A DNA stretch of 64,000 bases, taken from assembly GCA_002753225.1 (NCBI GenBank), contig PDZS01000010.1, positions 62,001-126,000 of the forward strand. The letters run 5' to 3'. Of the stretch, positions 8,255-21,100 are shown piece after piece; positions within the stretch are counted from its first letter, which is position 1; the number at the start of each line of letters is the position of its first letter. This stretch comes from Deltaproteobacteria bacterium YD0425bin51. GTDB lineage: Bacteria; Desulfobacterota; Desulfobacteria; Desulfobacterales; YD0425bin51. A model generated the notes under the pieces. It was not told where the DNA came from. It made no database searches and saw only the letters and a list, made by a program, of their open reading frames with translations. Made by a program: the position numbers and the translations under genes.

Positions 8255-11041
8255 TTAAATTAATCTGTCGATGCACTCAAAGAGTTTGCCCATATTTATT
8301 GGCTTTGAAACATATCCGTTCATTCCAAGATCAATACATTTTTCAGCGTCACCTTTCATGGCGTTAGCTGTCATTGCTATAATTGGAACCTCATGATCTA
8401 TTACGTCAGATTTTGGATCTCTTATTGCTTCTGTTGCTTTAAATCCATCCATAACAGGCATTTGTATATCCATAAGGATTATATCAAATCTATGTTCTTT
8501 CAAAATCTCTAAGGCTTCTTTCCCATTTTCAGCGATAAGGACGCTAAAATTTTTGCGGTTGCTCAACATTCCGACAGCCATCTCTTGATTAAATTCATTA
8601 TCTTCAACCAAAAGAATTTTTATCTCTTTATCTTCTTTATTCTTTATTACACGATGTTCATCTTTTTGTTTGTTGTTTTTATCTTCTATTGTTTGTTTCT
8701 CTAAGGTCAAAGTGAAATATACTTTAGAACCTTTATCAAGCTCGCTCTCAATTTTTATAGATCCTCCCATAAGTTCTATAAGCTTTTTAGATATTGCCAA
8801 GCCAAGACCTGTCCCCCCATATTTACGAGTCATTGAAGTATCAGCCTGATGAAAAGAACTAAACAATCTATTTATTTGTTCTTTAGAGATGCCGATACCT
8901 GTATCTGATATTATAAATAAGATTGAGGCTTTTTTTTCATTTTCATGTTCTTTGGATATTTCTATGCTAACTTTTCCTTTTTCAGTAAATTTAATTGCAT
9001 TAGTAATTATATTAACCAGAATTTGACGCAAACGAAGGGGGTCTCCTTTTAAAGAAATTGGTACATCGCTTTTCATTAAACTTTGAAGTTCAAGATTTTT
9101 TTCATTGGCTTTTATAGATAGCATTTCAATAATATCTTTAACAAGTTCATTCAAATTAAATCCTATACTCTCAATCTCTAATTTGCCTGCTTCAATTTTT
9201 GAAAAATCCAGAATATCATTTAATACATAAAGCAAAGAGTCTGAAGATTTTCTTGCTACATAGATATAACGTCTTTGTTTGTCGTTTAATTCTGTTTGCA
9301 GAGCTAAATCTAACATACCAATAATGCTGTTCATTGGAGTACGGATTTCATGACTCATGTTAGCTAAAAATTCGCTCTTAGACTTATTAGATGCTTCTGC
9401 TATTTCTTTTTCAATTTTTAATTTTTCCAGTCGCTTTTTTTCTGATATATCAAGTGCTATTCCTTCGAAATAAATTTGACCATTATCGCTTATTTCACGG
9501 GCGTTAAGTGATAACTGTATAATGTGTCCATCTTTACAGTATGCATCAATTTCTAGTTCTTTTATAAATCCGTTTTTTTGAAGTAAAGATATAGCTTCTT
9601 TTCTTTTACTAGCATCTACATGTATTTGTTTGCTGACATCATAAACAGTATTTATAAGTTCTTCAGGAGAATCATACCCCAAGATTCTTGCAAAAGCTTT
9701 ATTACACATATTTATGCGTCCGTCATGTGTAGATCTAAAGATTCCTCCAATAGCATTTTCAAAAACATTCTGGTATTTTTCTTTTAATTTTTGGAGTTCT
9801 ATTGAATAATCCTCAATTGTTATGTAAGCATTGGAAAAACGAATGGCTAAAACTAGTGCTTGAGAAAAAATAAAGCAAATTAATCCAAAAGAAAGCAAAA
9901 ATCCTGTATTTATTATATTAGAATCGTATAGGATATCATTTGTTATTGTAATAAATATGATTGAAAAACCAATTAATATAAGGATTGCTCCTTCACGATT
10001 ATTTTTTAGGGCAGATACAATAACAAATATAACATATATTAGAATTGGTAAAATAAAAATGCTAAATAGTGGCATTGCATGGGAGGAGATTCTAGCAGGA
10101 GTAAAAAACGTCAAACTAAAAAAAAGAAACCCTACTGTCAATACAAGATTTAAAATTTTTTTTGAAAACTCTATTGGAAAAAGAGAATGAATAAATAGCA
10201 TCAAAACTGGTATCCCAATAAAAGTGATAAAATTAATTAATCTAATGGTACTCTCCCATGTAACTTCAGTTAGGATTTCTTTTAAATAAAATTCACCAAC
10301 AATTAATGTCCTAAGAGCTGCCAAGAGGCAAAATATTCCAAAATAAAGGAGGGAGTTATCTTTTTTTCGGATTATAAAAAAACAGACATGATAAATTCCT
10401 ATTATAAAAATCGTCCCAAATTCAAAGAGATCATAGGCAATATTTTTTGTTCTTAAATCTTGGATATCTTTGGAATCACCAAGTTTGATCTTCCATAATA
10501 GGCCTCCATCTCTATAGGAAAAATTAGAAACATGTATTATGATTTCAAATTCATTTTGCGGGGACTCAAACTGAACTGCACATGGTTTTGTATATGCTGA
10601 AGTTTTTTCTGGTTTTTCTCCAATAATACCAAATGATGTTATCTTTTTGCCATTTACATAAATATCAGATGAAGAAAAAATGACATTTATTTTTAAGGCT
10701 AAAAAATTAGAAGGCTTTGATAAAATGACTCTAAGCCTATAAGTTGCAAAACCTTCTCCAGAGATTTTTTTATCATTAAATATATGTCCCCGCCAACTAC
10801 CAGGAACTTTTATGAATGTTTTATTTTCAAAAGAATTTGGATTTGAAAAATCTTTTGAAAAAAGAAATTTACTCCAATAAAATTCCCATTCACCTTGAAG
10901 ATCAATTATACCATCTTTTTTAAAGTCCCATTTAGTTAAATCTAATACTCCTTTTGACGCAATAGGGATTTGTTTTAAAATACAGGCAACAATAAATATT
11001 GAAATCAATGGTATGCAAAATAATATTAGGAATTTTTTCAT
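8255..11041 (-). CDS. Hybrid sensor histidine kinase (7TMR-DISM, PAS, HisKA, HATPase, REC)
   Basis: A membrane hybrid kinase of about 928 residues from the ATG at 11041; an in-frame ATG at 11101 would overlap the DUF1016 gene. Order: an N-terminal hydrophobic segment (KKFLILFCIPLISIFIVAC), an extracytoplasmic DISM-type beta-sandwich domain (WDF...GEWEFYW...VPGSW), a seven-helix membrane domain (about 200-400), PAS (about 425-545), HisKA with the phosphorylated His in NMSHEIRTPMNS (about 570), HATPase with DTGIGIS and GGTGLGLAIS (about 700-750), and a C-terminal receiver (ILLVEDNEFNQE, ILMDIQMPVMDG, phospho-Asp in MDIQ). It senses an unknown extracellular ligand. No partner output regulator lies next to it, and it converges on the tailoring block. 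Confidence 0.92.
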   Translation of the reverse strand: MKKFLILFCIPLISIFIVACILKQIPIASKGVLDLTKWDFKKDGIIDLQGEWEFYWSKFLFSKDFSNPNSFENKTFIKVPGSWRGHIFNDKKISGEGFATYRLRVILSKPSNFLALKINVIFSSSDIYVNGKKITSFGIIGEKPEKTSAYTKPCAVQFESPQNEFEIIIHVSNFSYRDGGLLWKIKLGDSKDIQDLRTKNIAYDLFEFGTIFIIGIYHVCFFIIRKKDNSLLYFGIFCLLAALRTLIVGEFYLKEILTEVTWESTIRLINFITFIGIPVLMLFIHSLFPIEFSKKILNLVLTVGFLFFSLTFFTPARISSHAMPLFSIFILPILIYVIFVIVSALKNNREGAILILIGFSIIFITITNDILYDSNIINTGFLLSFGLICFIFSQALVLAIRFSNAYITIEDYSIELQKLKEKYQNVFENAIGGIFRSTHDGRINMCNKAFARILGYDSPEELINTVYDVSKQIHVDASKRKEAISLLQKNGFIKELEIDAYCKDGHIIQLSLNAREISDNGQIYFEGIALDISEKKRLEKLKIEKEIAEASNKSKSEFLANMSHEIRTPMNSIIGMLDLALQTELNDKQRRYIYVARKSSDSLLYVLNDILDFSKIEAGKLEIESIGFNLNELVKDIIEMLSIKANEKNLELQSLMKSDVPISLKGDPLRLRQILVNIITNAIKFTEKGKVSIEISKEHENEKKASILFIISDTGIGISKEQINRLFSSFHQADTSMTRKYGGTGLGLAISKKLIELMGGSIKIESELDKGSKVYFTLTLEKQTIEDKNNKQKDEHRVIKNKEDKEIKILLVEDNEFNQEMAVGMLSNRKNFSVLIAENGKEALEILKEHRFDIILMDIQMPVMDGFKATEAIRDPKSDVIDHEVPIIAMTANAMKGDAEKCIDLGMNGYVSKPINMGKLFECIDRLI

Positions 11042-11060
11042 AAGCATTGTGATGGATTTT

Positions 11061-12128
11061 TCATTCCAAATTTCCTTCAAGTTCTTTTTCAATATCTTCA
11101 ATACTAGGTAAGCTTGGCTTTAAATTTACAGGAAGGGAGCGAGTTAGTTCATATTCAGAAATACCAATCGGTTTATTGATGTCGCGTAAGGCATATTCGG
11201 CGAAAATTTTGTTTTTTGTTTGGCATAAAATAAGCCCGATGGTTGGTTGGTCGTTGTGATGCCTGAGTAAATCATCCACAGCAGAGCAGTAAAAATTCAT
11301 TTTCCCTGCATATTCTGGTTTGAAATCGCCTTTTTTCAAGTCAACAATGATAAAACAACGAAGTTTGATGTGATAAAAAAGCAGATCAAGGTAAAAATCT
11401 TGATTAGCGACGGTCAATTTGTACTGCCTTCCAACAAAAGCAAAACCTGAGCCCAGTTCAATAAGAAATTTTTCTAAATGTTTGACCAGTTCTGTCTCAA
11501 GTTCGCGCTCCTGAAAAGGACCTGCCATCGTAATAAAGTCAAAAATATAAGGGTCTTTGAGAGTTTGTCGAACAAGGTCGGACTGAGGTTCAGGAAGTGT
11601 TGCTTTAAAATTGCTGGCTAATGTAGCTTGTCTTGCATGGGTATTGTTTTTAATCATCAATGCTAAAATATCACGACTCCATCCATTTTTAAGAATCTCT
11701 TGCATATACCAGAGTCTAATTGGTACTTCTTTTATTTTTTCTATAAGTAGAATATTATGGCCCCATGGGATTTGTGGAATAAGATGTTTTATAAGCGAGA
11801 CATCTCCCTGTCGCTCAAATTTTGCAACAGGCTGTTGCAAAATTTGAAAGTTATTATATTCTTTTGCAAAACGAATCATATATCCAATATTTCGCTCAGA
11901 AAAACCTTTAACTTCTGGCAATTCATTGCGAAGGTCTCTGGATAATCTTGGAATGACACCAGCCCCCCAACCTTCCTGTTGCTGTTTAGCAAGAATTATT
12001 CTTCCAATATCCCAATACATGTCAATCATTTCAGCATTGGCTGCAAGAATTGCTTTGGTTTGCGCCTGATGGATACGATTTTTTATTTCTGTTAAAAGTG
12101 TGCTATAAAAAATTAAATTTTCAGTCAT
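11061..12128 (-). CDS. DUF1016 / YhcG-type PD-(D/E)XK nuclease-like protein
   Basis: A 355-residue protein of the YhcG/DUF1016 family. The N-terminal winged-helix-like half contains YWDIGRIILAKQQQEGWGAGVI...LSRDL and FSERNIGYMIRFA, and the C-terminal nuclease half contains FYLDLLFYHIKLRCFIIVDLKKGDFKPEYAGKM, where the usual D...ELK centre reads D...DLK. Members are widespread accessory genes, some near restriction or retron systems, and are proposed to be Holliday-junction or DNA nucleases. It starts 7 bases downstream of the giant PKS stop on the same strand, so it can be read through from it. It seems a passenger rather than a biosynthetic gene. Confidence 0.9.
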   Translation of the reverse strand: MTENLIFYSTLLTEIKNRIHQAQTKAILAANAEMIDMYWDIGRIILAKQQQEGWGAGVIPRLSRDLRNELPEVKGFSERNIGYMIRFAKEYNNFQILQQPVAKFERQGDVSLIKHLIPQIPWGHNILLIEKIKEVPIRLWYMQEILKNGWSRDILALMIKNNTHARQATLASNFKATLPEPQSDLVRQTLKDPYIFDFITMAGPFQERELETELVKHLEKFLIELGSGFAFVGRQYKLTVANQDFYLDLLFYHIKLRCFIIVDLKKGDFKPEYAGKMNFYCSAVDDLLRHHNDQPTIGLILCQTKNKIFAEYALRDINKPIGISEYELTRSLPVNLKPSLPSIEDIEKELEGNLE

Positions 12129-12135
12129 TTATATT

Positions 12136-15100
12136 TTAACCTTTCCCTAATAATCTACCTAAAAAAGTATCAACCTCTTCATCTGTTAATTTATAAACCA
12201 TATCTCTTATATTATTATCTTTTATTTCTTTTTTTTCTTCTTTCTTAAAATAACCGCAAAGCTTTGATATTGTCATATATTCAAAAAGCAGAGTTGGAGA
12301 TAGTTCACCAAAGTCTAATTCAAGCCTTTTTGTTATTTCTAAAGCAATTATTGAATCAACGCCATATTTATCAAAAGTTTCATTAATGTCAAACTGACTT
12401 TTATCTATTTTAAGAAATTCAGAAAAAATAGTCTTTAAATGATCTAAAATATTGTCAGGGAGTTTTTTTATTTCAGTTTTGATATTTTTATCAAGGACAA
12501 ACCCGCTTATTCTATCTAATAATCTTTTTTCTCCTTTAAGGGGTATAACCTGTGTTATACGATTTGCAATTATTCTATGTACTGCTTCCATTCCCTCCCA
12601 AGATTCAATTGGCTTAAATCCCATTGCAGCCATCAACGGCTTTTGATATACGGAAGCTGCCCCTACGCTCCCAAAGTAGCCCCAATTAACAACAAAAACA
12701 GGATAAGGTTTAAATGCGCTCAAATATTTCCCATAACTATCTTTAAAAGTGCAAGCTGCAGCGTAATGGCTTGAACCCCTGTCTTTCATAAACGACTGGA
12801 CAGATGAAAAAAACATCATAAAATCCAATGGTTCTTCCTCTAAAATTTTATTTAATACCAAAGATCCCCAAACTTTTGGACCTAATACTGATTTGAATAT
12901 ATCTTCATTAATTTGATTTAAAAGTCCAGCAACTGGAATATTTGCTGCATGAAAAGCTCCATTTATACTTCCAAATTTGGCTTTTGCTTCTTTTATTCCT
13001 CTCTGCATTACATCTAAATCTGTAACATCACCTTTAATATAAAAAACTTCTCCTGAATTAGCATAAATTTTTTCAATTTTTTCTTTTATGTAAGGATTTA
13101 GATCACTTCTTCCAATCCATATAAGTTTTGCATTGAAATTTTTAGCAAGATATAAACTAAGCTCCCCTCCTACTCCTCCAGAACCTCCTAAAATCAAATA
13201 AACACCTTTGGTTTTAAATGGAATGTTATCTATCTTTGGAATTTGAATTTTTTCTATTGCCCTAATATAAGCTTTTTGGGAACGTATGAAAATTTCTTCT
13301 CCATTGGGAATACATGGAGATGAGATTATAAGTTTTATGAGATCATAAGTAATCTCTTCAGCGCTTAAATCAAAGCAGACTGTAGAAACTTTTGGACATT
13401 CATAGGGGATAGCTCGAGATAATCCAAATAAAGTGGCTGAAAAAGGGTTATCTGTTATGATTTTTATCTGCAGGGGTTTTTCTGTAAGCCCTCTTTCTAT
13501 TAATATTTTTATAAGCCTAAATAATGTTAAAACACCTTCTTCCTGAGCCTTATCTAAATATTTAAAATCATCTGGTTTTGGCTTATTCCTTTGAATACCG
13601 CCCAAATGATATATTATATCTATTGAATCTGTATCTAATGAAGGATTTTCTCCTATCTCAGCCTTAAAAACTGTATCATTTGGATGTAATTCTTCAAAAA
13701 TAGATGCTATATCTGAAATATCAGAAGGATATATGATAAGAATTTTTCTTTTTTCTTTAAATTCTATAGGCTTTAAGGAATATGGAATTAATTTAGAAGA
13801 ATAAAAGAAATCAAGAGACTCTTCTTTTTGATCTGGTTTTTGCTCTGGGGTTATAAAGTACCGTTCTTTTGCAAATGGATAAGTTGGAAGGGGTATCCGC
13901 CTTTGATTTTGGTTTTGATATAAAAGGTTCCAATCAAATTCTACTCCGTTTACCCAAAGCTTGGCAATTTTAGAAAGCTCTCTTTTATTAATAATAATTT
14001 TAATAAAAGCCTCGCCTGCTTCTCCTTCAATCAAAAGATCTGCACTAAATTTATTTGTTTTTACATTTCCTGTATAAAAATTTTCAATATCTTCATCTTT
14101 ATTTAAATATTTTGTAAATTTTTCTTTAAGCTCATAAACGCTTGAAACAACTGTTGCAATCCTCTCTTCCATAGGCTCTCTTCCTATTTGAAGAGTATAG
14201 GAAATATCTGCAATATTATGCAAAGAATAGTTTTTCAGATAATCTAATATTTTATTTATTGAAAAAAGCTCTGGAGTTAGATTTATTTTGTATTTTTCGT
14301 TAAGGCGTAGCGATAATTCATTTAAAGATATGGCATCAAATCCATATTCAGTAAAATTTTCATCTCTAATTATATCTTTTTCAGGTACTTTGATAATATC
14401 GCTTACGATTTTTACAACATCGCTTTCAATAAAATCGTTGTTTAAAAATTCTAATATTTCTGTAACATAATAGTAGAGTCTTTCTTGATTTTTGGCTGAT
14501 AAAATAATTATTTGAGGAGAAGATGTTTCTACTTGTGATTCAGAAATAATATTATATTCTTCTAATATCAGATGAGCATTAGAGCCTCCTGCTCCAAATG
14601 AGCTTATGGCAGCTATTTTTTTTGAATTGTTCCATTCTGATAATTTGGTCTGAATATAAAAAGGGGTGTTAGAGAAATTGATATTAGGGTTTAATACTTC
14701 ACAGTGTAGAGAAGGGACAAGTTTTTTATTCTGCATCTGCAAAACTATTTTAGTAAGTCCTGCAATCCCTGCTGCTGATTCTAAATGTCCAATGTTGGAT
14801 TTAACAGATCCAATAGCGCAATAATTATTTTTTTCAGTATATTCTTTATATGCTAAAGTAAGTCCTCTTATTTCAATGGGATCTCCAAGAGCTGTTCCTG
14901 TTCCATGAGCCTCAACATAACTTATTGTTTCTGGATTAATATTTGTCTTCTTTAACGCACTAAGTATTAAGCTTGCGTGTGCGTTTGGGTTTGGAACTGT
15001 ATATCCTGTTGTCTTTCCTCCATGATTTATTGATGTTCCCTTAATTACAGCGTAAATATAATCTTTATCAGATATTGCTTTAGATAAAGGTTTTAGTAAG

Positions 15101-18100
15101 ATTGCACCAACACCTTCGCCTGGGATAAAACCATCTCCGCCTGCTCCAAAACTTTTACACGCACGCGTTGTTGACAGCATGCGGCTTTGGCATAATTGGA
15201 AATATTTTGAAGGATGGAGATACAGATTAACTCCCCCTGCTAAAGCCATATCGCATTCCCCTTTTTTTATGCTGTCACATGCTAAATGTATTGCAGATAA
15301 AGATGAAGAACATGCAGTATCTATTGGAATGCTTGGTCCTTGAAAATTAAAAAAATATGATACTCGGTTTGCAACAGACCATGGTAGAGACTGTGGAAAA
15401 CTTACTTTACCCATGCGCCATATTTCAGGTCCCCATAGCATATAAGTATTAGTTGTAATACCAACAAATACTCCAACTGTATGCTTTTTTATGCTGATTT
15501 TAGTATATCCAGCATCTTCAATTGTTGCCCATGAAGTCTCTAGAAAAAGTCTTTCTTGAGGATCTAAAATTTCAGCCTCTCTTGGGGATATGTTAAAAAA
15601 CAGGGGATCAAATTTGTCAACGTCATCAATAAAAGCTCCCCATTTACAATAGATTTTCCCTTCTTTTACTTTAGAAATATCTTGATCATAGTAACTGCTT
15701 ACATCCCATCTTGATTCTGGTACTTCTGTAACGCAATCCTTTCCCGCCTCTAAATTTTTCCAATACTTAGACAAATTATCTGCCTTTGGATATCGTCCAT
15801 TCATCCCTATAATTGCAATATCATTTTCATTGCTGGAGATAAGTATTTGTGGAGAAGCTTTAATTTTTGTTTCCTGTTCTGAAGAAATGGAAAATAGATT
15901 TGCAAGTTTTTCGTTATAAGCTTTGATTAAATAATTGCTTAGATCCTGTAATGTCTGGTATTCGAAAAGCAATGTTTTAGGAATTTCTCCTAAAATTTTT
16001 TCCATAACAACATTGAAGCTGTTTATCATTACAGAATCAATCCCATATTCTGAAAGATTTACTTTTGGACTAATTTTTTGAGGAGATATTTTTAAAATCT
16101 CTCCAATTATTTCTCTTAAAAGGTTTTGCGTTTTATCAAATAAATGGATTCCGGCTTTCGCTGTAATGACATCATTCCCGCTAAAGCGGAAATCCAGGAT
16201 AGTCGGAGTTTTAATAAAAAACCTCCTCATTTTTTCTATGTTTCCATATACTGCTATATATTGAGGATAAGTTATCTCTCCTTTTATAACTTGTTCAAAA
16301 ATTTTTATTCCTTCTTTTGTAGGAAGAGCTTTTACTCCTATTTGTTCTGCTATGAAATCTACAACATCTTTTGGAAGTTTCATTCCCCCTTCTTGCCATA
16401 ACTGCCAGTTTATGGATATTGTTTTTCCTGATCTTAAATTTTTGCGCCAAAGGGCAAAGTTATCCATAAAGCTGTTGGCATAGGCGTAATCACATTGCCC
16501 AGCATTTCCCATGATTCCTGAAATAGAAGAACATAATATGAAAAAGTCCAAAGGCTCATCTTTTGTTGCTCTATCTAAGTTAATTGTTCCAGATACTTTA
16601 GGTGATAAAACAGATTCTATCTGCTCTTGTGTTTTCTTTAAAATAAAAGAATCAGAAGTTATTCCTGCACTGTGAATAATTCCATTTATTTTTCCAAATT
16701 TTAACTTAATTTCAGAAACTAATTTTTCTGCATCGCTATAATTAGAAATATCAGCTTGAATATAAAGATATTTGTTATTAGTGTCTTTGATTATAGAGCG
16801 TCCTGTAAGAATTACTTTCGCATTTACTTCTTTTATTATGTAATCTGCAAGAATAAGTCCTATTGCTCCTGCTCCCCCTGTAATTAAATAGACCCCGTCT
16901 TTTTTTAAAAGCGAGTCTTCTTTTGGTTTTGTTCCTTTTACCTCTTCAAGTGATTTTATTTGCCGTATGCCATTATTGTACCTGATTTCCACATCTTCAT
17001 CTGAATTAAATTCATACAAAGCAATATCTGAATAATTTGATAAATCTGCCATACATATTGATTTATATATGAATTTAGGATTTTCTAAACGTACAGTTTT
17101 GAAAAACGCACCCATTGCCCTATGATGAGGTGCGATTTCATCATCTTTTTCCACATAAAAATATAGAAGTTTAATTTCATGTGTTATTTTTTGTTCAATT
17201 GCTAATTTGGTTATTGAAAAAATAGAATAGATATCCTGACTTCCATCTGGTGATGATAAATAAATAATATTTTCAGAAATAGAAGATATATCAAATTTTT
17301 CTCCATATTTTATTAAAGTTACATTTTTTTTAACTATATTTTTTAAAGGAGCATCTACCCATATTGGTTTTAAATAGATAAATTCAGACTGGACTCCAGC
17401 TTTCGCGGTAATGACGCCATTCCCGCGAAAGCTGGAGTCAATAAAATCCGGCACCCAGTACCGATCTTTATAAAACTGATAAACTGGTAAAGGAATGCGT
17501 TTTGGCTTTTCCTTTGGATAAAGCAAATTAAAGTCTATATCTGTGCCAGATACCCAGAGTTTAGCAATATTTACTAAATCTTTGCTGTCAATACGTCTTG
17601 TTTTTTGTTTATTTGTCTTGATATTGCCTGTATATAGACCATCTATTTCTTTTTCTCCTTTAATATACATCGCTAGTTTTTCTTTAAGCTGGCTTATATC
17701 AGAAACTAATGCAGACAGACGTTCTTCCATCTGTTCTCTTCCTATTTGAAGAGTATATGAAATATCAGATATTAGATGTTCATTTTTATTTAAAAACTCT
17801 AAAATTTTTACAGCATAAGTCTTTAATCTGTCTTCATCTTTAGCTGAAATAACTATGAGATATGGAGGATCAAAATTATAATCTGTTTTATTTTCATCAT
17901 ATTCTTGTATAATAATATGAGCGTTTGAGCCTCCTGCTCCAAATGAGCTTATGGCAGAAATTCTAGGGTAAATTTTCCATTCTGAAACCTCTTTTTGAAC
18001 ATAAAAAGGCGTATCAGAAAAATTAATGTTTGAATTTAGAGGCTCTGAATGTATTGAAGGGACAAGCTCTTTATGTTTTAACTGTAAAAGAACTTTTGTA

Positions 18101-21100
18101 ACGCTTGCAATACCTGCAGCAGATTCCAAATGACCTATGTTGGATTTAACTGATCCTATTGCGCAATACTGTTTTTCGTTAGTATAATTTTTATAAGCTT
18201 TAACAAGCCCTGTAATTTCAATAGGATCGCCAAGAAATGTCCCTGTTCCATGTGCTTCTACATAACTTATTTCTCTGGGATTTATTTTAAAATTTTTAAG
18301 GGTTTCAGATATTAAATCTGCTTGAGCATTGGGATTTGGAACTGTATACCCATTTGTTTTTCCTCCATGATTTATTGCGCTTCCCTTAATTATTCCATAA
18401 ATATGATCTGAATCATATTTTGCTCTGCTTAAAGGTTTTAATAATAGAGCTCCGACTCCTTCACCCGGAACATAACCGTCTCCACCTTCCCCAAAACTTC
18501 TGCATCTTCCATCGCTTGATACGAATTTCGCCTGAGATAAAAGAAGATATTTGTGTGGATGTATGGAGAGATTTACTCCTCCAGCAATTGCAAGTTCAGA
18601 TTCTCCTTTTTTAATGCTTTCACAAGCTAAATGTATTGCTGTTATTGAGGAAGAGCACATTGTGTCAATTGCAATGCTTGGACCTTTGAAGTTAAAATAA
18701 TATGAAATCCTGTTTACAATTGAAGCATAAGAAGAGCTGGCAGCAATATTTTCTTTGCTCAGCATCTGATATTCGCCATACATGACACCTGCAAATACCC
18801 CTACCCTTTTCCCCCAGAGTGAAGATTTGGAGTATGCAGCATCTTCAAGAGTATGCCATACAGTCTGCAAAAAAAGCCTTTCCTGAGGATCCATAAGCTC
18901 TGCTTCTCTTGGGGAAATATTGAAAAACAAAGGATCAAACTTGTCTATGTCTTCTATGAATCCTCCCCATTTACAATAAATTGTACCATCATCATAATAT
19001 TTTGAGTAATCCCATCTCTCTGTTGGAATCTCTTCAATACAGTCTTTTCCTGACTTTAAATTTTCCCAAAACTGATTCAAATCAGAAGCTTTTGGATATA
19101 TGCCGCTAATCCCAATAATTGCGATATCTTCAGATGTTTCCAACTTTTTTTTAGGTGATGTAATGATATTTCTAAATTTGGCAGAAATTGTTTCACCATG
19201 ATTTGCTATAAAATAATCTGAAAGCTCAGAAATTGTCTGATATTCAAAAAATAAAGTTTTTGAAAGCTCCCCAAAATCTTTCTCCAGATCCCTTGTTAAG
19301 TTTATTATCATAACAGAATTTATACCGTAATTTTCAAAAGGAGTATCATTGAAAATCTCTGAAACTGGTGTTCCGGTTCCCTTAGAAATAATCTCTTTCA
19401 AATATTCTATGAAAAGATCTTTTGACAATTTATGAGCTGCATATGGCATTAAGGAAAATTCTTTGATTTTAACTATTACTTTTCCCAAATCGTCCAATAT
19501 ATCTATATTATATTTTACAATATTATTGACATCTATTAAGGTTACATGGCTATAGCAGGTTTCAGTAAGCGGGTTTAAAATTATAACTTCCCCTATCAGA
19601 AAAGGTACATAGGTTGTGTTGGGTAAATTTTGTCTGACAAGTCCGGCTACTGCTTGAAGCGCTCCGTCTATGATTGAAGGGTGAAGGACATATTCTTTGA
19701 AGTTTTCATTAAGAGGTAACGTAATTTTTGCGAATGCCTCGGTTTTTCCAATATAGAGTTCTTGAATTACTTGAAAGCTTGGACCATAATTTAATCCTGA
19801 TGATTTAAATATGTCATAGCATGTAGAACTATTAATTTTTTCTGAAAAACGGCTTTTAATTTCAGAAATATCAAAAGCTTCATTATTTGAAGCTTCACCA
19901 TAAAATATTTTTCCACGAGTATATATCTGGTTTGCATCAGCTACTTCAAATTCTGCACCAAAATCTTTGGAATGAAAATTTATATTCACTTTAATATTTT
20001 TATCATCAGCAATAATAGGCTTTAACCATACAATCTCTTTTAATCTTGTAACCTCTTTTCCTAAATAAATTCCTCCGTAAGCTCTTGCAATTTCAAGATA
20101 TATTGCCCCTGGCAAAGTTTTTTGATCCTTTACAACATGATCAGTTAGATAAAATTCTGTTCCTGTTAAATTTATTTCAAATTTTTGTTCTTTTACATCT
20201 ACCCAGTACCTGTCTCTTGCAAATGGATAAGTGGGCAATGAAATTTTAAAGGGTTTTTGTTTCGCGTAAATTGATTCCCAATCATTATTTTCTATTTTAT
20301 CCTTAGACAAATTCCCCTGAATGTAGTTAATAAGTTTTTCTTTTAGTTCGTTTATATCTGATATTACAAATTTTATTGCTTCTGGAAATGTTTCCCTTCC
20401 ATACATAAGCGTATAAGCTATTTCAGTTACTGATATATTTTGGTTTTTGTTTAAAAATTCTAAAAAGTTTTTTGCGTATTCTTTAAGCCTTTCTTTATTT
20501 TTAGCAGATATAACAATAAGATGTTCTTTATTAGGGTACTCGATTTTGGCTCTTTCATATTCTTCTAAAACTACATGTGCATTAGCTCCTCCAAAGCCAA
20601 ATGAGCTTACTCCTGCTCTCCTTGGTGTTTTAGATTCCCATTCTATTGTTTTAGTTGGAATATAAAATGGTGTATTTTCAATTTTTATGTAAGGATTTAA
20701 ATTTTTAATATTAAGTGTTGCCGGGATTTTTTTATTTTTCATTGAAAGTATAACTTTAATCATCCCTGCTATTCCAGATGCTGGCTCCAAATGCCCTATA
20801 TTTGTTTTAACAGATCCAATGCCGCAGTATTTTGTCATTAAGCTTGATTTACTTCTTTTTTTCCCTAATTCTTTAAAAGCTTTTTTTATTCCTTCTACTT
20901 CAACAGGATCGCCAAGCTCTGTTCCTGTGCCGTGCAGTTCTAAATATGTTATTGTCTCTGGATCGAAATCAGCTTCTGTATATGCTTTGACTAATAAATC
21001 AGCTTGAGCTTCTGAATTTGGAGCGGTAAGGGAATTTGCTGCTCCTCCATGATTTATTGCCGCCCCTTTAATAACTGCGTATATATTATCTCCATCTCTG

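Noticed and set aside
8180..8263. A 27-codon frame (TTG start overlapping the DUF2889 stop, reading INIDFGNRIKPIDEAMKNAYSEGIL).
   Set aside because: It has no ribosome site of its own and no family I can name, and it runs into the convergent kinase gene; it may be a degraded gene start but cannot be supported.
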